A DNA stretch of 64,000 nucleotides from Flagellimonas oceani (GCF_011068285.1 NZ_CP049616.1:3492001-3556000), one strand, 5' to 3'; positions 16,575-28,258 are shown, counted from the stretch's first letter. Made by a program: numbers and translations. Notes: generated by a model not told the origin, from the sequence alone.

Positions 16575-17285
16575 TTGACACCAAAAAGGTTGGCTAAGAT
16601 AATAAACGAGATTAACAACATCCTATTGCCAAGGGTATGTTTTGGATGTAATGCCCAATTATTTAGGGAAGAGCATATTTTGTGTGCCGTTTGTCGACAT
16701 GATGTGCCACTCACCGATCATAACTATCTGGAAGAAAACGCAGTGGACCGCATATTTTATGGTAGAATTCCGATAAAAAAGGCCGCATCTTTTGTTTTCT
16801 TCTCAAAAAATGGCCTTGTTAAAAATTTATTGCACTGGCTCAAATACAAAAATCAGGAACAGATAGGAGGCTTTTTGGGTGAATGGTGCGGCACCCTTTT
16901 AATGGAAAATGGGCAATTAAAAGACATTGATGTGGTGGTGCCTGTTCCACTTCACCCAAAAAAGTTAAAAAAACGGGGATACAACCAAGTGGCCCTTTTT
17001 GCCAAAACCATTGCGGAACAAATCGGCGCGGCCTATTGCGATGATTGGTTGATCAAAACAAAGAACATAAAAACACAGACCAAAAAAGGTAGACAGAGCC
17101 GTTGGGAAAGCTCCAAAGATGCTTTTGAGCTCAATGCATCAAACCGCCGAGATTTTAAGCACGTACTCTTGGTGGACGATGTGATCACCACTGGCGCCAC
17201 AATAGAATCGTGTGCACAAACACTTTTGCGTCAAAAAAACATAACCGTCTCCGTGTTGAGCATGGCCATGGTGCCAGAGGGTTAA
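16575..17285 (+). CDS. comF: ComF-family phosphoribosyltransferase-like protein
   Basis: The 236-aa protein has an N-terminal zinc-ribbon-like Cys set (Cys22, Cys25, Cys37, Cys40) and a C-terminal type I phosphoribosyltransferase domain with the PRPP loop LLVDDVITTGAT (198-209). The middle PVPLHPKKLKKRGYNQ is the other ComF signature (about 123-138). ComF takes part in natural transformation in competent bacteria, acting with single-stranded DNA uptake and PriA/DprA. Its role in Bacteroidota is less clear. The start is TTG at 16575, because no ATG precedes the zinc ribbon. It is divergent from the coiled-coil gene (34 bp apart), so promoters must overlap the short gap or the coding ends. Confidence 0.9.
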   Translation: MTPKRLAKIINEINNILLPRVCFGCNAQLFREEHILCAVCRHDVPLTDHNYLEENAVDRIFYGRIPIKKAASFVFFSKNGLVKNLLHWLKYKNQEQIGGFLGEWCGTLLMENGQLKDIDVVVPVPLHPKKLKKRGYNQVALFAKTIAEQIGAAYCDDWLIKTKNIKTQTKKGRQSRWESSKDAFELNASNRRDFKHVLLVDDVITTGATIESCAQTLLRQKNITVSVLSMAMVPEG

Positions 17286-17350
17286 ATTTTGCCAATGCGG
17301 CATCCCGTTTTTCAAATTAGTTGTTTCTTTGTCCCACATTATTTTTAGGC

Positions 17351-18970
17351 ATGGTGTACTTAAAAAAACTGTTGGGATTTCTTTTTGTTGCCTTTATGGT
17401 CCTAGCCCTATGGCAATGTGCCAAACGGGGTTCCCCGAGCGGTGGCCCCAAAGATATTACACCCCCTAAATTGGTACGGGCGGAACCGGAAAACTTCAGC
17501 ACAAATTTTAAGGCGAAAAAAATACGTCTCTATTTTGATGAGCTCATCAAATTGGAAGATGTACAGAACCAGTTGGTGGTCTCCCCTCCGTTTAAGAACC
17601 CCGCTACCATAACTCCTATGGGCGCTCCGAGCAAATATATTGAGGTGGTGATAAAGGACACACTACGGGAAAACACTACCTACACCATTAATTTTGGGCA
17701 AAGTATCGTGGATAACAACGAGGGCAATCCCAATAGCTTTTTGAGCTACGTTTTCTCTACCGGGGATTATCTGGATTCCCTTACCTTGAGCGGTGCGGTA
17801 AAAGATGCGATCAACAGAAAGGCAGATGAGTTTATAAGTGTAATGCTGTATGAAATTGATAGTGCCTACACCGATTCCACCATTTACAAACAGCCGCCCT
17901 TGTACATTACCAATACCGGAGATAGCCTTCCCTTTTTTGAGCTGAGGAACCTAAAGGCCGGAAAGTATGCCCTGTTCGGGTTGAAGGACGTGAACAAAAA
18001 CAACATGTTCGACCAGGGCCAGGATAAAATTGGTTTTATTGAGGACACCATTACGCTGCCAACTGATTCCATTTATGGGCTCAACCTGTTCCGTGAACAA
18101 TTAAATTACAAACCTTCTGTGCCAAGTCTGGCAGCCAAGAACAAGATTATATTTGGGTATCAAGGCGATTATAGGGACATGGTGATCGAAACCTTGACGA
18201 CCTTGCCGGACACGGTAAATACTACACTTTTAAAGGAAAGAAACAAGGATACCCTAAATTATTGGTTTACCCCTACAGATTTGGACTCCATCATTTTTAC
18301 CATCAGAAACGATAAAGTTCAGGTTTTGGATACGTTTACTGTGAAAATGCGGAACTTGCCCATGGATTCCTTAAAATTATCGGCCTCCGTGAACGGAAAA
18401 TTCAATTTTGAGGATACTTTCAGTATTTTGGCCAATACGCCAATTACTGCATTGGACACCAGCAATATCTCGTTAATGGTGAGCGACTCCATTCCTGCAG
18501 CCTATACCTACGAACTGGACACCCTTCAAAACAAAATAGATTTTGATTTTGAAACCGAGCCCAACCAAAAGTATTCCTTTTCGCTTTTACCGGGTTCGAT
18601 CACGGATTTTTTTGGTATCCAAAACGATACTTTGGCCTATAATCTATCCACCAGCAGCTTTGCAGATTATGGGAATTTGAGAATGATCTTGAGCGGTGAT
18701 GTCAACTTTCCCGTAATTGTTCAGCTGACCAACGAAAAAGGTGAGGTACAACGTGAGATTTTTGCAACAGAGCCCCAACCTTTCGAGTTCAACAACTTGA
18801 ATCCGGGTAATTATGTGGCCCGTGTTATTTTTGATGAAAACGGGAACGGCAAATTGGATACGGGAAATTATCTTGAAAAAAGACAGCCAGAGGACATTAG
18901 CTATTATCCTGGAACAATCGAAATCAGGGCCAACTGGGAAAAGGAGGAAACCTTTATCCTATCAAACTAA
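17351..18970 (+). CDS. Big_5 (Ig-like) domain lipoprotein
   Basis: From the ATG at 17351 the protein has 539 aa, with a lipoprotein signal ending LALWQC (Cys23) and then the flavobacterial marker RGSPSGGPKD-PP. A bacterial Ig-like (Big_5) domain fills about residues 40-140 (FSTNFKAKKIRLYFDELIK ... TTYTINFGQSIVDNNEGN). Later parts have prealbumin-like modules (LRNLKAGKYALFGLKDVNKNN and NLNPGNYVARVIFDENGNGKLDTG, around 200 and 490), which carry EF-hand-like Asp/Asn runs. It is likely surface or periplasmic, function unknown. An earlier in-frame ATG at 17321 would put ten residues before the signal peptide, so I rejected it. Its last 17 bp overlap the convergent omega-amidase gene. Confidence 0.82.
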   Translation: MVYLKKLLGFLFVAFMVLALWQCAKRGSPSGGPKDITPPKLVRAEPENFSTNFKAKKIRLYFDELIKLEDVQNQLVVSPPFKNPATITPMGAPSKYIEVVIKDTLRENTTYTINFGQSIVDNNEGNPNSFLSYVFSTGDYLDSLTLSGAVKDAINRKADEFISVMLYEIDSAYTDSTIYKQPPLYITNTGDSLPFFELRNLKAGKYALFGLKDVNKNNMFDQGQDKIGFIEDTITLPTDSIYGLNLFREQLNYKPSVPSLAAKNKIIFGYQGDYRDMVIETLTTLPDTVNTTLLKERNKDTLNYWFTPTDLDSIIFTIRNDKVQVLDTFTVKMRNLPMDSLKLSASVNGKFNFEDTFSILANTPITALDTSNISLMVSDSIPAAYTYELDTLQNKIDFDFETEPNQKYSFSLLPGSITDFFGIQNDTLAYNLSTSSFADYGNLRMILSGDVNFPVIVQLTNEKGEVQREIFATEPQPFEFNNLNPGNYVARVIFDENGNGKLDTGNYLEKRQPEDISYYPGTIEIRANWEKEETFILSN

Positions 18971-19730
18971 AGCGGTCCCGGTCTTCTAAAAATCGTAGTT
19001 GCTTTCTGGTGGATGTCACATGCTCTTTGTTCAGGGTGGCATACAGAATTTCTTCGTCTTTGGAGAAGGCCAATGGTTCGCCGAGCACATCGTAAATTCC
19101 TGAATGCCCCGGATATTCGTAATCCAAACCGTCCGTACCGGTCCGGTTTACCCCAACACAGTACGCCATATTCTCGATGGCCCTTGCCTTAAGCAGTGTA
19201 TCCCAAGCATTGATTCTTTTGCTTGGCCAGTTGGCCACATAGATCAGCACATCGTAGTCTTCCACATTTCTGGACCAGACCGGGAATCTAAGATCATAAC
19301 AGATCATTGGACAAATTTTGAATCCTTTGTATTCAAAAATGAGTTTTTCACTACCTGCCTCGTACACTTCATCTTCGCCTGCCAGCGTAAATGTGTGCTT
19401 TTTATCGTAGGCTTCAACTGTTCCGTCCGGTGATACAAAGAACAACCGGTTGAAGAACTTTCCGTTTTCTTGAAAGATAATGCTCCCAATTAGAGCCGTG
19501 TTGCTTTGTTGGGCGATCTTTTTCATCCAATCGAATGTTCCCTTGCTTTCGGAAAGTAAAATCTTCTCTGGCTTCATGGTAAAACCTGTGGTGAACATTT
19601 CGGGCAATACGATCAAATCCACATCGCTTGAAATGCCCTCTATCTTTTCTTCAAACATTTTTCGGTTGCTGACCGGGTCTTCCCAGTACAAATCGGTCTG
19701 AATCAAAGCAAGTTTCAAGGTGGTGGACAT
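18954..19730 (-). CDS. Nitrilase-superfamily omega-amidase (YafV-like)
   Basis: The 258-aa carbon-nitrogen hydrolase has its Glu44-Lys110-Cys144 triad in VLPEMF, YDKKH and MICYDLRFPVW contexts. The MFTTGF and ICYDLRFPVWSRN sequences are those of the YafV/Nit2 omega-amidase branch. These enzymes hydrolyse alpha-ketoglutaramate or alpha-ketosuccinamate, by-products of glutamine/asparagine transaminases, in the cytoplasm. The stop of the ankyrin gene is directly before its start (19731/19730), so the two are in one operon, downstream of katG. Its 3' end overlaps the Big_5 gene by 17 bp. Confidence 0.9.
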   Translation of the reverse strand: MSTTLKLALIQTDLYWEDPVSNRKMFEEKIEGISSDVDLIVLPEMFTTGFTMKPEKILLSESKGTFDWMKKIAQQSNTALIGSIIFQENGKFFNRLFFVSPDGTVEAYDKKHTFTLAGEDEVYEAGSEKLIFEYKGFKICPMICYDLRFPVWSRNVEDYDVLIYVANWPSKRINAWDTLLKARAIENMAYCVGVNRTGTDGLDYEYPGHSGIYDVLGEPLAFSKDEEILYATLNKEHVTSTRKQLRFLEDRDRFSLIG

Positions 19731-20207
19731 CTAGTATTTTTTTAAAAGTTCTTCCAATTCTGTGTTCCCCTGTTCCAAAACAAGATCCATTGCGGTTTTT
19801 CCCCTATTGTCTTTTATGGAGGTATCCGCTCCATGTTTTAAAAGCATTTCTGCAATCTCCTTACGGTTAAAGGTTACGGCATAGATAAGACAGGTGGCGC
19901 CCATGGCATTTTTTTGACTGACATTGGCCCCGGCATCTATCAATTTTTTTGCAATATCGGTGTAACCTTTAAAGCAAACGCCCATTAAGGCCGTGTTTCC
20001 AGATCCATCCAAGGCATCCACTGTGGCTCCGTGGTCCAACAAAAATTCCACCATGTCATCATGCCCATAATAGGCGGCCAACAACAATGGGGTAGAGCCT
20101 CTCTGGTCTTTGGTTTCCAAAAGTTTTGGATTGTTTTCCAATAGGTTGACAACGGTTTTCAGATTACCGTTGCGTATGTTGTCGAAGAGTTCTTCCTTAT
20201 TGCTCAT
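19731..20207 (-). CDS. Ankyrin-repeat protein downstream of katG
   Basis: From the ATG at 20207 the protein has 158 aa made of four to five ankyrin repeats (GSTPLLLAAYYGHDDMVEFLLDHGA, GNTALMGVCFKGYTDIAKKLIDAGA, GATCLIYAVTFNRKEIAEMLLKHGA, GKTAMDLVLEQGN). A longer frame reaches 20267, but its first 20 residues are coded by the terminator hairpin and are not convincing. There is no signal peptide. In Pseudomonas and Campylobacter, small ankyrin proteins (AnkB, Cj1386) encoded next to catalase genes support catalase activity, the latter through haem delivery. The same neighbourhood here suggests a similar job with KatG. An intrinsic terminator lies between katG and this start. Confidence 0.85.
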   Translation of the reverse strand: MSNKEELFDNIRNGNLKTVVNLLENNPKLLETKDQRGSTPLLLAAYYGHDDMVEFLLDHGATVDALDGSGNTALMGVCFKGYTDIAKKLIDAGANVSQKNAMGATCLIYAVTFNRKEIAEMLLKHGADTSIKDNRGKTAMDLVLEQGNTELEELLKKY

Positions 20208-20224
20208 AGGTGATTGAAAGTTAT

Positions 20225-20258
20225 AAAAAAACTGCCATAACCGAACGGGCCATGGCAG
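20225..20258 (-). terminator. Intrinsic terminator between katG and the ankyrin gene
   Basis: Read on the minus strand, arms CTGCCAT (20258-20252) and ATGGCAG (20238-20232) flank a 13-nt loop and are followed by seven T residues (20231-20225). It lies 45-78 bp after the katG stop and only 17 bp before the ankyrin ATG, so the ankyrin and amidase genes would depend on read-through or an internal start. Confidence 0.75.
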
Positions 20259-20302
20259 CATTTGCAATTAATTTTCCTTTTCTATTTTTTGCCTTGAACG
20301 GT

Positions 20303-22591
<2,289 letters not shown>

Positions 22592-22601
22592 TAGATAATC
22601 A

Positions 22602-22637
22602 ATATTAAAATACTATTAAATAATAGCTATAGTCTAT
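22602..22637 (-). promoter_or_regulatory. Candidate OxyR binding site upstream of katG
   Basis: On the plus strand the four tetramers are ATAT (22602-22605), CTAT (22613-22616), ATAG (22623-22626) and CTAT (22634-22637). They are separated by 7, 6 and 7 bp. The OxyR consensus is ATAG/CTAT tetramers in four successive major grooves with 7-bp gaps, so this is three perfect elements, one 3/4 element and one spacing shorter by 1 bp. The site is just upstream of the -33 element. The region is AT-rich, so a chance match is possible. Confidence 0.45.
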
Positions 22638-22802
22638 TTTGTTCCATTTGAATCTTACGTGTATAAAAGCACTTACTTGCTTTCCTAAATTTAATAATTT
22701 CTCGGTGCATTCAGGAATATATTCTTTGATATTGGTATTTAAATTACCTTTAAAACACTAATCATTAGGAAACTGTATTCTAAACATTAAACACAACTGC
22801 AC

Positions 22803-23411
22803 ATGAAAAAATTAATCTTTCCTCTAGTTATTCTTTTATTATTTAGCTTTTCCAAGGATTCCGGAACCAATCTCGATAAAAATGACAGAGAATGGATCAT
22901 GAAACATTTGACAGAGACACGGGAGCACATGAAACAGGTACTCGATGGACTCTCTGATGAACAGCTTGATTATAAGCCTGACCCTACTTCGTGGTCTATC
23001 GCCGAAAACGTGGAACATCTTGCCCTGACCGAAAAAATGTTTGTGGAAACGCTTCACAAAAGCGTGGCCGAAGGCCCCAAACCCGAACTAAAAGATTCCC
23101 TTGTTTTTAAGGACGACCAAATTATGCCCATGATAGCCGATAGGAGTCAAAAGGTTAAAACCGCAGAACCATTTGAACCAAGCGGACAGTATGGTTCCAC
23201 GGAGGAGACTTTGGCTGCATTGCTTGCCATACGCCAAGAACTTATGGACTATGTAGAAAATACGGATGATGATTTAAGAAACCGTTACGCCACTTTACCT
23301 TTTGGCACTGTTGATGCCGCCCAGCTCATCGTTTTTATCGCAGGGCATATGGAAAGGCACGTGCTACAGATGGAAGAAGTGATGGAAGACGAGGATTTCC
23401 CCGAAATGTGA
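22803..23411 (+). CDS. Exported DinB-like protein
   Basis: The 202-aa protein is a DinB/YfiT-type four-helix bundle. Its metal-site histidines are visible as His77-type ENVEHLALTE (about residue 69) and the C-terminal GHMERHVLQME pair (about 182-186). DinB-like proteins often act as thiol-dependent transferases, but many have no known role. Unusually, it begins with a clear hydrophobic signal segment (MKKLIFPLVILLLFSFSKDS), so it is probably periplasmic or membrane-tethered. It is divergent from katG, with 274 bp between. A possible promoter is TTG at 22726, 16 bp, then TACCTTTA at 22745-22752. A terminator follows. Confidence 0.85.
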   Translation: MKKLIFPLVILLLFSFSKDSGTNLDKNDREWIMKHLTETREHMKQVLDGLSDEQLDYKPDPTSWSIAENVEHLALTEKMFVETLHKSVAEGPKPELKDSLVFKDDQIMPMIADRSQKVKTAEPFEPSGQYGSTEETLAALLAIRQELMDYVENTDDDLRNRYATLPFGTVDAAQLIVFIAGHMERHVLQMEEVMEDEDFPEM

Positions 23412-23448
23412 TGGGAAAACTATAGGCTTTTCTTAACACTAATTAGCA

Positions 23449-23481
23449 AACCCTTTCCAGATTGGAAGGGGTTCTTTCTTT
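23449..23481 (+). terminator. Intrinsic terminator after the exported DinB gene
   Basis: Arms AACCCTTTCC (23449-23458) and GGAAGGGGTT (23464-23473) with one G-T pair close a 5-nt loop and are followed by a T-rich tail (TCTTTCTTT). It lies 38 bp after the stop and 31 bp before the next ATG. Confidence 0.75.
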
Positions 23482-23511
23482 AATTTTGAATAACCTAAAA
23501 AATGAGACACT

Positions 23512-24042
23512 ATGAAACGCATAAAATCTATTGTAACGCTTGCCCTTTTTTTGTTGACGATTTCCATATCAGCCCAAAACAAAAAGGACCAAAAAATAAT
23601 GGCCGATGCCGAAAAGGCCAAAACAACACTTTTGGAGGCCGCTCCCAACTTGGATGGATTTTTTGAAAATTCTGCCGGTTACGTAATTTTTCCCAATGTC
23701 GGAAAAGGAGGTTTTATCATTGGTGGTGCCTCCGGTAACGGTGTGGTTTATGAAAATGGCACCGCTGTGGGCATGGCCGACCTTAAAAAACTGAACATTG
23801 GCCTGCAAGCTGGTGGACAGGCCATCATTGAAGTAATTTTCTTTGAAACCGATGTTGACCTGGAACGCTTTAAGACCGAGAAGTTCCAGTTTGCTGCTGA
23901 AACCTCTGCCGTGGCTTTAAAATCTGGAATTGCATTCAATGCCAAATACAAAGATGGCGTGGCTGTATTTGCACTGCCCAAGGCAGGTCTTATGGCCGAT
24001 GCCTCGGTAGGTGGACAGAAGTTTGGGTATAAAGCGTTCTAA
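23512..24042 (+). CDS. SYLF (YSC84-like) lipid-binding domain protein
   Basis: After a Sec signal peptide (residues 1-22, ending ISAQ) comes the SYLF domain. It includes the DAEKAKTTLLEA helix, SAGYVIFPNVGKGGFIIGGASGNGVVYENG (about 54-83) and the typical AVALKSGIAFNAKYKDGVAVFALPKAGLMADASVGGQKFGY end. SYLF domains bind phosphoinositides in eukaryotes. In bacteria these proteins (BPSL1445-like) are exported lipid-binding proteins of unclear role. At 176 aa it is close to a single domain. It ends 4 bp from the stop of the convergent DUF5689 gene. Confidence 0.9.
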   Translation: MKRIKSIVTLALFLLTISISAQNKKDQKIMADAEKAKTTLLEAAPNLDGFFENSAGYVIFPNVGKGGFIIGGASGNGVVYENGTAVGMADLKKLNIGLQAGGQAIIEVIFFETDVDLERFKTEKFQFAAETSAVALKSGIAFNAKYKDGVAVFALPKAGLMADASVGGQKFGYKAF

Positions 24043-24046
24043 GAAT

Positions 24047-25411
24047 TTAATCCCGAACCCCTGGGGTAAAATCCTCGGGGGCATTTTGGGGTAAATCCGT
24101 GGTGCCAGCTTCACCCGAATCGTTAAAAATGTTCCATTCACTAAAAGTGTACACTGGATTTCCTTCCAAAATGTTAGGATTACGGATGGCACGTCCATCT
24201 TCGAACTCGTGATTGGTTCCTGAACCATCTTCTCCAATTACACCAAATACATCGATTACGGTCCCGAAGGGGTCCACCAACTCCAAATTATCATCCCCAT
24301 TGGAATCTGCGGGGCTATTGGTGGATACACCCAAATCGGGAGCAAAGCCATAGACCAGTTCAAACTCCGCTGCATTGGGAGAAATTACCAACGTACTCTC
24401 GGCACCGATAATGAAACCTGACAAATCAATTGTGGAGCTTACCTCAATATTATCGTTGGTATATCTGCGAAGCGTCCACAAGTTTAAATCCAATGGTTCG
24501 GATGATGCGTTATACAGCTCCACAAAACGGGCACCGGCATTGTTGTCCGGGTCGGCCAATTCTGAAATAAAAATCTGATTGGAAGTGAATTCCGTGATAA
24601 TCTCCGGACAACGCTCTTCGGTAAAGTTTACATCCTCCAAGGTTCTAATTATTAGTTGCTGCGTTTTACCATCTTTGGTCAAAATCGCGATTAGTGTACC
24701 GTTTGCTTCGGGCAATGCTTCCGCTTGAAAATCGGCATACCCGCTGTTCACAAGCGTAATCCCGTTTTCTTCGCAATCCACTAGTGTTCTTTCCGTTTCT
24801 TCTTGGGCAACAGCATAGGTTTCGCCCAAAATTTCTTCAACAAATTCAACACTTTCCAATTGCACCAATATGTTCGATGGCAAACTGTCCATTTCGGATA
24901 TGGTGGTAATCAATGGTTCTGTAGGCCCTGCGGTATCACAGGAAACCAAAAGATGATCAAACACTTTGCCCGAAGGCAATCTTCCTATCGAAAGATTTCC
25001 AAAAGACGAGAAAACGCTGCCGATTCTGATGTTGCTTCCTTTTTTGCCCAGATAAAGGTCTTTCAGTTTTACCAAAATTTTGCTCCCCTCCGGGAACTGC
25101 AAATGTGATTCCCTCAAATCAATTTCCAGCTGAATTCCGTTTGAAGGATTGCTCAATGCATCTTGCAGGTAAAGTACCCCGAAAAAATTTCCCGCTCGGT
25201 CGGATGAAATCACGTAGCCTTCCAAAATCAAATCTGCTTGAATCTGAATAACGTCATCTTGCACCAAGGAATCCAACTCGGCAAAAGTGATGTTTGCCTC
25301 CATTCCTGTTGTACAATCTCCTTCAATTTCATCAAACTCTCTTCCATCCACACAACATAAAAGGCTCATCACAACACCGGTTCCCAAAATTTTAAAAATC
25401 ACATTTTTCAT
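24047..25411 (-). CDS. DUF5689 plus lamin-tail-domain lipoprotein
   Basis: A 454-aa lipoprotein (VVMSLLCC signal, Cys19/20). Residues of about 40-260 match DUF5689, an OB-fold-like module (ITFAELDSLV...IQADLILEGYVISSDRAGNFFGVLYLQD...GIQLEID). Residues of about 280-420 form a lamin tail domain (IFISELADPDNNAGARFVELYNASSEPLDLNLWTLRRY...LVISPNAAEF). OB and LTD modules recur in secreted nucleases of marine bacteria, which suggests nucleic-acid binding at the cell surface. The receptor gene ends 10 bp upstream, so the two are co-transcribed, and an exported EEP nuclease gene is divergent. The molecular function is inferred. Confidence 0.82.
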   Translation of the reverse strand: MKNVIFKILGTGVVMSLLCCVDGREFDEIEGDCTTGMEANITFAELDSLVQDDVIQIQADLILEGYVISSDRAGNFFGVLYLQDALSNPSNGIQLEIDLRESHLQFPEGSKILVKLKDLYLGKKGSNIRIGSVFSSFGNLSIGRLPSGKVFDHLLVSCDTAGPTEPLITTISEMDSLPSNILVQLESVEFVEEILGETYAVAQEETERTLVDCEENGITLVNSGYADFQAEALPEANGTLIAILTKDGKTQQLIIRTLEDVNFTEERCPEIITEFTSNQIFISELADPDNNAGARFVELYNASSEPLDLNLWTLRRYTNDNIEVSSTIDLSGFIIGAESTLVISPNAAEFELVYGFAPDLGVSTNSPADSNGDDNLELVDPFGTVIDVFGVIGEDGSGTNHEFEDGRAIRNPNILEGNPVYTFSEWNIFNDSGEAGTTDLPQNAPEDFTPGVRD

Positions 25412-25421
25412 AAGAAGTAGA

Positions 25422-28157
25422 TTAAAAGCTAATGGCCAAATTCAAAAAGTAGGTTCTTCCGTAGCTGTACCAATATTTTGGGGCGAAAGAGGGCGAACCA
25501 CTTTGATTATCCTGTTTCAATTGCCCAAAATTTCCATTTCTGCTCTGCTCGTAGCCACCTGTGCGGAAAACCGTATCAAAAACATTGTTGATGCTGGCAA
25601 AGAAGCTGATGTACTTGCCATCAATCAGCCAAGATTTGCCCCCGACCAGATTGAGCAAATAGATATCGTCCAGTTTGTTTTGCTTGAGCAATTTGGAAAC
25701 ATTCTCTACCGAAGCATCAGGAAAGGGTTCGCCCGTTTCTGGATCCATCAGAAAACTGGAGGTTCTGGTAATGGTGGATAGGTTGCTATAATTGTTCGTG
25801 AGGTAATTGGTGGTCCCACTTATCCACCAATATTTTGGCGCTCTGTAGGAAACTCCCAATGCAAGGGCGGTTTGTGGCCCTTGGGCCAGTTTTAAATCCT
25901 TGAGCGTGGCAATGCCCAAATCTATGTTTCCTTCGGCAGCAATGAGGTCTTCCTCTGCACCTGCCGTATCAAAATTGATTTGTACGGATGGGTCGCTTGC
26001 ATATACATAATGGCCCACATTTCCTGCTGCAGTCAATTTTACGCTGGAAGATGTTTCGTATTCAAATCCGAACTCGATGCCTTTGTGAAGCCTGTCCAAA
26101 CCTGTAATCACTTCCTGCACAAAATCGGACCCCAGTCCTGAATCCACAAAAAAGAAATTGATATCGGTGGTATGCTGAAACCGCGTGTAAAATGCACTGA
26201 TTCGCCCCGTTAAGCTAGGTAGACGTACAAAATAGTTTACATCCGCACTGCTTACCACCTCTTTTTGAAGCTCGGGAACTATTTCGTTGTTTTCCCTTGG
26301 ATTGATGAATATGTTCTGAACAATGGGTGGTCGTTCCACCATTCCAGCATTGGTCGTAAACCAATGTCTTCCTGTCAAAAAATACGTGAATCCACCTTTA
26401 TATGCCAGATTGGAAAAAGATACTTTTTCTCCTGTTCCAAAGGAATTTTCCAAATAGCGCTCGTTTTTGAAGAGTCCATTGCGCTGCACATTGAAACTGG
26501 AATACGAAGCTGATACAAATCCATCCCATTTGTTGGAAGTCAGTTGTATTTGAGCGAAGCCATCCATTTGTGAGGCATCCAGATTGTAATGGTAATTGAA
26601 CTTTTCACCTTCGGTTTTCTGTAGTGCCCCGTCAACATCGTTCAAGGTGCTGGAGAAGGTGTCCATATCCTCGTGATATGTTGCTCCCAACAAATCTTGA
26701 ATCTCTGCATAGTTCTCCGATGTTGTGCTTCTGTAATTGCCGCCAAACCCTAATTTGATGAAATCGCTCATCACATAATTAAAGTTAGTCGCGCCTGAAA
26801 TGGTCGTGTTCTGGGCAACATCATCATAAAGTAAGTAGGCTGCTTTTTCGCCATTGTTGGCATTCGCCGTGTACAGTTGCCCCCAATCGAGCTGTGGATT
26901 TTCCAAAAAGGCTTCTTTTGCCAAGTTTGCATTGATAAAATCCGCTCCAATGGAACTGTTGATGTGGTAACTGGGCAAATAGCGATAATACGTCGGGTCG
27001 GGATTCGGCGCATTGTAATAGCCTAGCCTGCTTCTGGAATTGATTCCTGTTTGATAGGCCAGGCCTACATTAAGATTGAATTTCTTTTTTTCCAGTGAAT
27101 AATTGAGCAGAAACAGGGGTTCAAAAACCTCTCGCTCCCTAGAGTTACGAATTTTACCGTCTTGCTCGCCCCAATACGGGTTGTACTGTCCACCCATCAA
27201 ATCAAAAACCTCTTCGGTAAGAGCGGAAGAACGTCCCCGTCGGTTTCGCGCCAATATCGCCGTAAAAGTGATGCTGTTTTGTGGGTTGAACTGGTACTCT
27301 ATGGCTCCAAAACCCGAGTAGGCATCATACAAAGTGCCATCCACAAAACCTTCTTTGGCCCATCGTCGCGAAGCGGATACGGAATAGGCCAGCCCGCTTG
27401 GTTTCTCCCCTGAATTGTAAGTCGCCATCAACCTGCCGCGATAGGTTCTGTTGGACATTGATGAGGACAAACGCAATCCAGGCCTCATTCCAGAAGGTCG
27501 AGTGTTGATATTGGTGTTGCCCAAAATTCCACCAAAAGTGTATGGGTTCAAGGTTAGACTATTCGTAAATTCCTGATTTCGGACGACGTCGTTCAGCCCT
27601 CCCCAATTGTTCCATTGTGGCCTGCCATCAAAAAATTTGTTCATCGGAACGCCGTTGATCAACACGGTACCGTTTCGCGAATCGTAACCACGGATCTTAA
27701 AAAATGCCTGACCAAAATCAAAAGCGGCACGGTTCAGAAATATGTCCCTAGTGGATTGCAACAATCCCATCGAACTGGAAATGGATTCAAAATCATCGGA
27801 AAGATCACCATCCGTCAGTGAAATCAAATTATCCGTTTGTTCTCTAGCAATATCCCTTTCCAGATAAATGGTTCCCAAATCAATCGGGTTTCGGTCCAAA
27901 TAGACCGAGAATCGCTTCGAAACAAAATCCAGAGCGGAAATCTGGAGCATTTGCTCTCCGGTTGAAGTCAAATTGATTTCGAACCCGCCATTGGAGTCTG
28001 TTGCGAATTCTTGCAAACTACTCTCAAGGGTAATCGTAGCATTTGAAATAGGGGCATTCGAGCCCTTTTCCATCAATTGCCCTGTAATCCGGGTACTTTG
28101 TTGTCCACACAGCGATTTACAACAACAAAGCGCGGCCAATACTATGGCTAGCCTCAT
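25422..28157 (-). CDS. TonB-dependent receptor with carboxypeptidase-like N-terminal domain
   Basis: The 911-aa outer-membrane receptor has a signal peptide (ending CGQ), a carboxypeptidase-regulatory-like beta domain (about 22-100, RITGQLMEKGSNAPISNATITLES), a plug (about 125-230, FFKIRGYDSRNGTVLINGVPMN) and a barrel ending in FLNLAISF. There is no SusD-like partner next to it. Instead, the DUF5689/LTD lipoprotein follows after 10 bp and probably acts as its surface subunit. Conserved sequences such as RNGTVLINGVPMNKFFDGRPQWNNWGGLND occur in this receptor type near DUF5689 proteins. Its substrate is unknown; nucleic-acid fragments are my best guess from the neighbours. Confidence 0.9.
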   Translation of the reverse strand: MRLAIVLAALCCCKSLCGQQSTRITGQLMEKGSNAPISNATITLESSLQEFATDSNGGFEINLTSTGEQMLQISALDFVSKRFSVYLDRNPIDLGTIYLERDIAREQTDNLISLTDGDLSDDFESISSSMGLLQSTRDIFLNRAAFDFGQAFFKIRGYDSRNGTVLINGVPMNKFFDGRPQWNNWGGLNDVVRNQEFTNSLTLNPYTFGGILGNTNINTRPSGMRPGLRLSSSMSNRTYRGRLMATYNSGEKPSGLAYSVSASRRWAKEGFVDGTLYDAYSGFGAIEYQFNPQNSITFTAILARNRRGRSSALTEEVFDLMGGQYNPYWGEQDGKIRNSREREVFEPLFLLNYSLEKKKFNLNVGLAYQTGINSRSRLGYYNAPNPDPTYYRYLPSYHINSSIGADFINANLAKEAFLENPQLDWGQLYTANANNGEKAAYLLYDDVAQNTTISGATNFNYVMSDFIKLGFGGNYRSTTSENYAEIQDLLGATYHEDMDTFSSTLNDVDGALQKTEGEKFNYHYNLDASQMDGFAQIQLTSNKWDGFVSASYSSFNVQRNGLFKNERYLENSFGTGEKVSFSNLAYKGGFTYFLTGRHWFTTNAGMVERPPIVQNIFINPRENNEIVPELQKEVVSSADVNYFVRLPSLTGRISAFYTRFQHTTDINFFFVDSGLGSDFVQEVITGLDRLHKGIEFGFEYETSSSVKLTAAGNVGHYVYASDPSVQINFDTAGAEEDLIAAEGNIDLGIATLKDLKLAQGPQTALALGVSYRAPKYWWISGTTNYLTNNYSNLSTITRTSSFLMDPETGEPFPDASVENVSKLLKQNKLDDIYLLNLVGGKSWLIDGKYISFFASINNVFDTVFRTGGYEQSRNGNFGQLKQDNQSGSPSFAPKYWYSYGRTYFLNLAISF

Positions 28158-28258
28158 AGCTTATTGTAGGTTAAGTAATAAAAAAGGGGTTGTAATTGCT
28201 GTACAAACTGCGAAAAAGCGAACAATTCTACATATTTTAGCTACAAAATCAAAATAAA

